Shown: positions 6,676 to 9,874 of the stretch, in pieces
How positions within the stretch are numbered: the first letter of the stretch is position 1
How the letters are laid out: every line of letters starts with the position of its first letter
NCBI GenBank assembly: GCA_947589725.1
Contig: CANQCQ010000027.1
Coordinates: forward strand, 1 to 9,874
From: an uncultured Bacilli bacterium
Lineage (GTDB): Bacteria; Bacillota_I; Bacilli_A; RF39; UBA660
Direction of reading: 5' to 3'
DNA: 9,874 nt
Position numbers and translations under genes: made by a program
The notes under the pieces: model-generated
The model's database searches: none
The model's input: only the letters and a program-made list of their open reading frames with translations
What the model was told of the DNA's origin: nothing

Positions 6676-6856
6676 CATAAACACGGTACCATCCTGTGGT
6701 TTTTCTTTATTTTTATAACGGCTAGGCCGGAATTACTTTGAATAATTCTGCTCTAAAGGTAGTAATCAATAAGAGTCTTACTTGTTTTCAGCAACCACAA
6801 GCTCTCTTAAAAGACAAACTTATTAATCATGTCCTTTGTCCATGCATTTCTTGTAC
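6648..6856 (-). ncRNA. T-box riboswitch leader, threonine specific
   Basis: This leader RNA binds uncharged tRNA and lets transcription continue into the synthetase operon. The T-box element AGGATGGTACCGTG (6695-6682) departs from the AGGGTGGNACCGCG consensus, but the fold is preserved. AGGA (6695-6692) pairs UCCU (6672-6669), GUG (6684-6682) pairs CAC (6675-6673), and the 7-nt bulge UGGUACC (6691-6685) offers UGGU to the tRNA acceptor end. Its last U would pair with an A discriminator base. In stem I, AAGAG/CTCTT and CTTGT/ACAAG enclose the AG-bulge and GGTTGCTG apical motifs (about 6810-6771). AAAGG pairs with CCTTT (6759-6755) at the base, placing ACU (6763-6761), followed by a purine, as the specifier. 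The overlapping ACC is also a Thr codon. Small hairpins GAATTA/TAATTC and CGGC/GCCG follow. The exact 5' end is estimated from the promoter. Confidence 0.93.
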
Positions 6857-6862
6857 GTCTTT

Positions 6863-6891
6863 AATATATCACTAAATTTATTTTTTTGCAA
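6863..6891 (-). promoter_or_regulatory. Probable sigma-A promoter of the T-box/thrS operon
   Basis: TTGCAA (6891-6886), a 17-nt spacer and TATATT (6868-6863) on the minus strand sit just after the stop codon of the M23 gene. Transcription would begin near 6856, immediately before the T-box stem I. The hexamers are imperfect, but the spacing and position fit. Confidence 0.6.
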
Positions 6892-6896
6892 ATGAT

Positions 6897-7631
6897 TTAA
6901 CGAGATTGCCATTCATAAGGAATATTAATTAGATTACCTAAACCTATAAATCCTTGACTATATCTAATCCTACTATATTCAAAAAAACTTCCTAAGTCAC
7001 TGCAAGAATCAGTATTTCCAAATAAATTACAATCTATTACTGAAAGATGTAAATGTACTCCATAAGAGTTACCAGTAGTTCCCATCCAACCAAGAGGTGT
7101 TGTAGGACTTACTTCTTGACCAACATAAATATTTGCATAATTAGATAAATGAGCATATAAAGATGTATAGTATTTACCATCTATTATATGTCTTACTGTC
7201 ACAATTAATGCTCCAGCACTATCTTTATACATACTAGATATTACTCCACTAGCAATAGGATAAATAGTCTCATTACTTCCTCTTGGACTAGTAATATCAT
7301 AAGCAGTATGATAATAACTAGGATAAGATGATATATTACCATACTCAGTAGGTAAAAAAATTTCTTTAATACTTTCATTTTCTTTCTTATCATCTATCTT
7401 CTTAATTAATGATTCTTCTTTATCATTATGTACTTCTATTAACTTTTTATTCATTAATTTTCCAGTTTTTATAGGAATAGATGAATTTGCTAATTCATTA
7501 ATATTAATTGAAGTAACTAAAAATTTGTAGTTTAAAGTATCAATAGATGTTAATAAAATAGAAATAATAAAAAATATAACAGAAATACTTAGTATTAATT
7601 TAGATTTTAATATGTTGTAATCATACTTCAT
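6897..7631 (-). CDS. Membrane-anchored M23 (LytM-type) peptidase
   Basis: 244 residues. One hydrophobic segment (about 10-30) after a Lys-containing start suggests an N-in membrane anchor or uncleaved signal. A Lys/Glu-rich linker (about 55-90) leads to an M23 domain at about 95-200. All metal and catalytic positions are present: H108-xxx-D112 in YYHTAYD, YAHLS with H161, and H193-L-H195 in GVHLHLS. M23 zinc enzymes cut peptide cross-links in peptidoglycan, so a role outside the membrane in wall remodelling is expected. Two cysteines (C201, C210) lie close together just after the HLH motif and could form a disulfide. The last 40 residues (RYSQGFIGLGNLINIPYEW) are an extension beyond the core. 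The gene has its own consensus promoter and no clear terminator before the T-box promoter, so some transcripts may run into the thrS leader. Family assignment is firm; the substrate is inferred. Confidence 0.88.
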   Translation of the reverse strand: MKYDYNILKSKLILSISVIFFIISILLTSIDTLNYKFLVTSININELANSSIPIKTGKLMNKKLIEVHNDKEESLIKKIDDKKENESIKEIFLPTEYGNISSYPSYYHTAYDITSPRGSNETIYPIASGVISSMYKDSAGALIVTVRHIIDGKYYTSLYAHLSNYANIYVGQEVSPTTPLGWMGTTGNSYGVHLHLSVIDCNLFGNTDSCSDLGSFFEYSRIRYSQGFIGLGNLINIPYEWQSR

Positions 7632-7656
7632 GTAATCACTTCCAAAACACTTGTGT

Positions 7657-7685
7657 ATTATAATGAAGCTTAACTAGATTGTCAA
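7657..7685 (-). promoter_or_regulatory. Consensus sigma-A promoter of the M23 peptidase gene
   Basis: On the minus strand TTGACA (7685-7680), a 17-nt spacer and TATAAT (7662-7657) match both hexamers of the housekeeping consensus exactly. Transcription would start near 7650, giving a leader of about 20 nt that contains the Shine-Dalgarno GGAAGTGA (7643-7636) ahead of the ATG at 7631. Nothing resembling an operator is visible, so strong constitutive expression is likely. Confidence 0.85.
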
Positions 7686-7687
7686 AT

Positions 7688-7724
7688 AATAAAGACTTAT
7701 CTTTTCATAGAATAAGTCTTTATT
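7688..7724 (-). terminator. 13-bp perfect inverted repeat at the end of the RNB gene, possible terminator
   Basis: The arms 7688-7700 and 7712-7724 are perfect reverse complements (AATAAAGACTTAT on the minus strand, 11-nt loop). The upstream arm codes for the last residues of the RNB protein and its TAA stop lies inside the downstream arm. The following bases (ATTTGACAATC) make only a poor U-tract, so termination may be inefficient. The stem also abuts the -35 box of the next promoter. Confidence 0.5.
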
Positions 7725-9613
7725 ACGTCTTTAGAAAATAAATCTATAGATGAACTTTTTTGATTAATAATATCTTTCTTTTCTAATATTTCACTTTTTA
7801 AATCAGACAAAGCTTTCTTTGTTGGATAATTGTCATAACAAACTTCTAGAGCATGTTCGACAATTATGTCTGCACTTCTTCTAAGTCCAGATGTACAATG
7901 ACAATAATTTTTTAATTTTAAACCATCGTGTCCACCAGAAATATCATATTTACCTTTAGGATAAATTTCATTAAGCATTTGATATAATTTACTTTTATTT
8001 GCACCACCATAATTTGTAATTAAACCATTAATTATATCTTCAATTTCTTCATTTTCTTTGCTAGTTAAATTATGAACTCTATATAAACATGGATAATTAT
8101 TATTAGAAAAGAATTCTGCTACTTTATTTCCAGTTAATAGCATTGCTTCATATACTATTTGTTCAGCTCCTGCTCTTTTTACTTTTAAATCAGAAGTATT
8201 ATTACTATGCTCTTTTAACAATTCATATACATCATTTGTTTTAAAATTGTTATGAATTATTTGACTAACATCTTTTAAATTATTTATAGTTTCTAATAAT
8301 TGTTTATTATCTGTTCCCTTATTTATAATATTATCTACTTCCCTATAAGTAGTTTTTTTATTACTATTAATAATAGATTTATAAAAATTTGATTTTAAGA
8401 TATTACCTTCTTTATCTATTTCAAAAATATAACTTCTTCCTAAGGTATCTTGTCCTTCTAAGAGAGAACCAACTCCTGTTGAAAATTCAATTGGAAACAT
8501 TGGGATTAAATTTCTTTTTCCTAAGAGTTTATTATGAAAATAAATAGAACTAATTCTATTAATTGCAGTTTGAATTACTTTGGAATTGTAATCAAAATAA
8601 CCAAGAGGTGATGCAATATGTACTCCTAATATATAGTTACCATTACTTAGTCTTTTACAACTTAAAGCATCATCTATTTCATAACTATTTTCTTTATCAA
8701 TTGTTATTGTATAGTCTGTTATATATCTTCTATCTTTTAAATTGTTCTTTAATAGTTTTTGACTTTTATTTTTTACTAAGAAAATAATATTTTTATTAAA
8801 ATCTAACTCAATATTATGTCTTTTAGCAATATCTTCTATATTAGTTTTATTTTTTGGTTCGATAATATTTTTTAATTCATTTAAGTTAGCAATCTTTTGT
8901 TTATTTTCTCTTCCATTACTAGATAATTTATTAATACCAGTATATATTTTTAAAAGAGTCTTTTTCTTATCATTTTCATGTATATAAAATTCTTTTTTTC
9001 CTTTTAGTAGAAGAAGAAATTTCTTATAATAATTTAATTCTTCTAAATTATTATTTTCATTACATTCAATATATTTATCTATTATATTCATGTATAAAGA
9101 AGAACCTCTTTTATCTTTAACTTTCATTATTTGAGGAAGTTTATCAAAAACTAAATCTATATAGTTAAGAGATCTTGGTTTTTCAACTAAGTAATTTATA
9201 AAATTTGTTTCTAATTCATATTGATTTTTTAGTTTTTTATAAGTTTGTAATTTTATAGAAAATGTTTCTAATTCTTTTTTTTGTTTTTTCATCTTTCTGG
9301 AATTTTTTAATTGTTCTTTTTTTATATAATCTATTTTTTTAGTTAATGTTTTTATATTTTTATTTAATAGTACTGAATCATAATATTTATTGTTTTTTGT
9401 TATAAAGTCTAGATAACTATATACTAGTTCTTTATTATATAGTGTTCCTTTTTTAGGATATTCATTAACTATTTTTTCAAGGCAATTAAAAAGACTACTG
9501 ATAAACATATTACAGTCTTTGTTTAGATATGAGTTCAAATCTATGTTGTTTTCAGTTACTTTTTCTTGATGTCCTTTGATTGACTCTAGTAATAATGTTT
9601 CCAGTATGTCCAC
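7697..9613 (-). CDS. Divergent RNase II/R family (RNB-domain) protein with N-terminal coiled coil, no visible S1 domain
   Basis: 638 residues. The start is GTG at 9613-9611, set by AGGAGGG at 9627-9621 with 7-nt spacing. Residues 1-290 are Lys/Glu-rich and helical, with a probable coiled coil at about 85-135; I recognise no cold-shock domain there. From about 300 an RNB exoribonuclease core appears. TIDKENSYEIDDALS (304-318) is the metal-binding loop, followed by GNYILGVHIAS (325-335), IPMFP (370-374), LYRVHNL (510-516) and HCTSGLRRSADIIVEHAL (572-589), the counterpart of the family's TSPIRRYPD motif. In RNase II the four acidic residues are D201, D207, D209 and D210; here they align to D306, E312, D314 and D315, so one Asp is Glu. 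R578 aligns with catalytic R500, but the surrounding Pro, Tyr and Pro are lost. The protein stops about 50 residues later, with no S1 domain. It is probably a 3'-5' RNA exonuclease, or a derivative used only for binding; activity is uncertain. It shares a transcript with dnaI. Confidence 0.8.
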   Translation of the reverse strand: MDILETLLLESIKGHQEKVTENNIDLNSYLNKDCNMFISSLFNCLEKIVNEYPKKGTLYNKELVYSYLDFITKNNKYYDSVLLNKNIKTLTKKIDYIKKEQLKNSRKMKKQKKELETFSIKLQTYKKLKNQYELETNFINYLVEKPRSLNYIDLVFDKLPQIMKVKDKRGSSLYMNIIDKYIECNENNNLEELNYYKKFLLLLKGKKEFYIHENDKKKTLLKIYTGINKLSSNGRENKQKIANLNELKNIIEPKNKTNIEDIAKRHNIELDFNKNIIFLVKNKSQKLLKNNLKDRRYITDYTITIDKENSYEIDDALSCKRLSNGNYILGVHIASPLGYFDYNSKVIQTAINRISSIYFHNKLLGKRNLIPMFPIEFSTGVGSLLEGQDTLGRSYIFEIDKEGNILKSNFYKSIINSNKKTTYREVDNIINKGTDNKQLLETINNLKDVSQIIHNNFKTNDVYELLKEHSNNTSDLKVKRAGAEQIVYEAMLLTGNKVAEFFSNNNYPCLYRVHNLTSKENEEIEDIINGLITNYGGANKSKLYQMLNEIYPKGKYDISGGHDGLKLKNYCHCTSGLRRSADIIVEHALEVCYDNYPTKKALSDLKSEILEKKDIINQKSSSIDLFSKDVIKTYSMKR

Positions 9614-9615
9614 TT

Positions 9616-9874
9616 TTAATCCCTCCTATTTTCACTTACAAGTTCTAACGTTATTGTTAATTGTTTTATTCTTTCAATTATTCTTCTAGCTTTTACTTTA
9701 TCAACTCCTGATTGAGTAATTGCTAAAGACTTTTCTAATTCTTCTAGTGTTAAATTAGAAGTAAAAAATGTAGGAAGATGATTTTCCATTCTGTATTGTA
9801 ATATAGGTCCTAATATTTCGTATCCTAGTTTTTGGTAACTATCCTTGTTTTTATCAATATGATTGTTGATAAAA
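9616..9874 (-). CDS. dnaI: Primosomal protein DnaI (helicase loader), C-terminal 85 residues, 5' part off the window
   Basis: Only the end of the gene is present; the reading frame is open to the window edge and stops with TAA at 9618-9616. The visible part reads YEILGPILQYRMENHLPTFF followed by TSN, then a helical tail containing KVKARRIIERIK and ending ENRRD. This matches the end of the AAA+ ATPase DnaI of Bacilli, which loads the replicative helicase DnaC during primosome assembly in the cytoplasm. TFFTSN corresponds to the sensor-1 strand, and the Arg-rich ARRIIERIK helix to the sensor-2/lid region. Walker A and B lie outside the window, so ATPase integrity cannot be judged. The last codons carry the Shine-Dalgarno of the next gene, which starts 2 nt after the stop, so the two are co-transcribed. 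Identification rests on recalled similarity to B. subtilis DnaI and on the thrS neighbourhood. Confidence 0.88.
   Translation of the reverse strand, partial: FINNHIDKNKDSYQKLGYEILGPILQYRMENHLPTFFTSNLTLEELEKSLAITQSGVDKVKARRIIERIKQLTITLELVSENRRD

Noticed and set aside
6423..6692. 89-aa version of the small ORF upstream of thrS
   Set aside because: Its first 22 codons run through the T-box antiterminator and terminator and lack a ribosome site; the ATG at 6626 has a near-perfect one.
8563..8787. Plus-strand 74-aa open frame rich in Leu, Tyr and Phe
   Set aside because: Antisense to the RNB catalytic region; the hydrophobic look follows from reading A-rich Lys/Asn codons backwards.
101..9874. 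Mycoplasma-type genetic code (TGA as Trp)
   Set aside because: TGG encodes Trp, for example at the M23 C-terminus, and TGA is a real stop in mraZ and the 67-aa ORF.

Overview
This window comes from a very AT-rich, walled member of the Bacillota. Every supported gene is on the minus strand, so transcription runs from high to low coordinates. The T-box leader, the dnaI-to-thrS neighbourhood and the mraZ-rsmH-ftsL-PBP order point to Bacilli. The very low GC and reduced protein versions (a ThrRS without TGS, a stripped-down RNB protein) suggest a genome-reduced gut lineage such as RF39 or an Erysipelotrichia relative, but that placement is inference. Trp is encoded by TGG and TGA is used as stop (mraZ, the small ORF), so the genetic code is standard and not the mycoplasma code.

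Reading with transcription, region 1 (9874-7688) holds the C-terminus of the helicase loader DnaI and, 2 nt later, a 638-aa divergent RNase II/R-type (RNB) protein. A 13-bp inverted repeat spans the end of that gene. Region 2 (7685-6897) is a consensus TTGACA-N17-TATAAT promoter driving a membrane-anchored M23 endopeptidase-like protein. Region 3 (6891-4627) is a Thr-responsive transcription unit: promoter, T-box leader with antiterminator and terminator folds, a 67-aa ORF of unknown function, threonyl-tRNA synthetase overlapping it by ATGA, and a strong intrinsic terminator. Region 4 (4586-70) is a division and wall (dcw) operon: promoter, three 10-nt-spaced MraZ boxes, mraZ, rsmH, ftsL, a class B PBP with two PASTA domains, and an uncharacterised membrane-anchored beta-rich protein, then a weak terminator. 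A possible promoter for an off-window gene lies at 34-62.

The dcw operon supplies its own regulator (MraZ), a 16S rRNA methyltransferase (RsmH), a divisome scaffold (FtsL) and the septal transpeptidase. The thrS unit senses uncharged tRNA-Thr. The dnaI to thrS spacing recalls B. subtilis dnaB-dnaI-ytxB-ytxC-thrS, with different genes in the middle.

Most of the window is ordinary housekeeping. The points most worth a second look are the degenerate RNB protein, the TGS-less ThrRS with its coupled small ORF, a large nested inverted repeat inside rsmH, and the unknown protein at the end of the dcw operon. I see no defence system, mobile element, CRISPR array, tRNA or rRNA. No gene-free stretch exceeds 300 bases; the longest, 6627-6896, is the T-box leader and its promoter.
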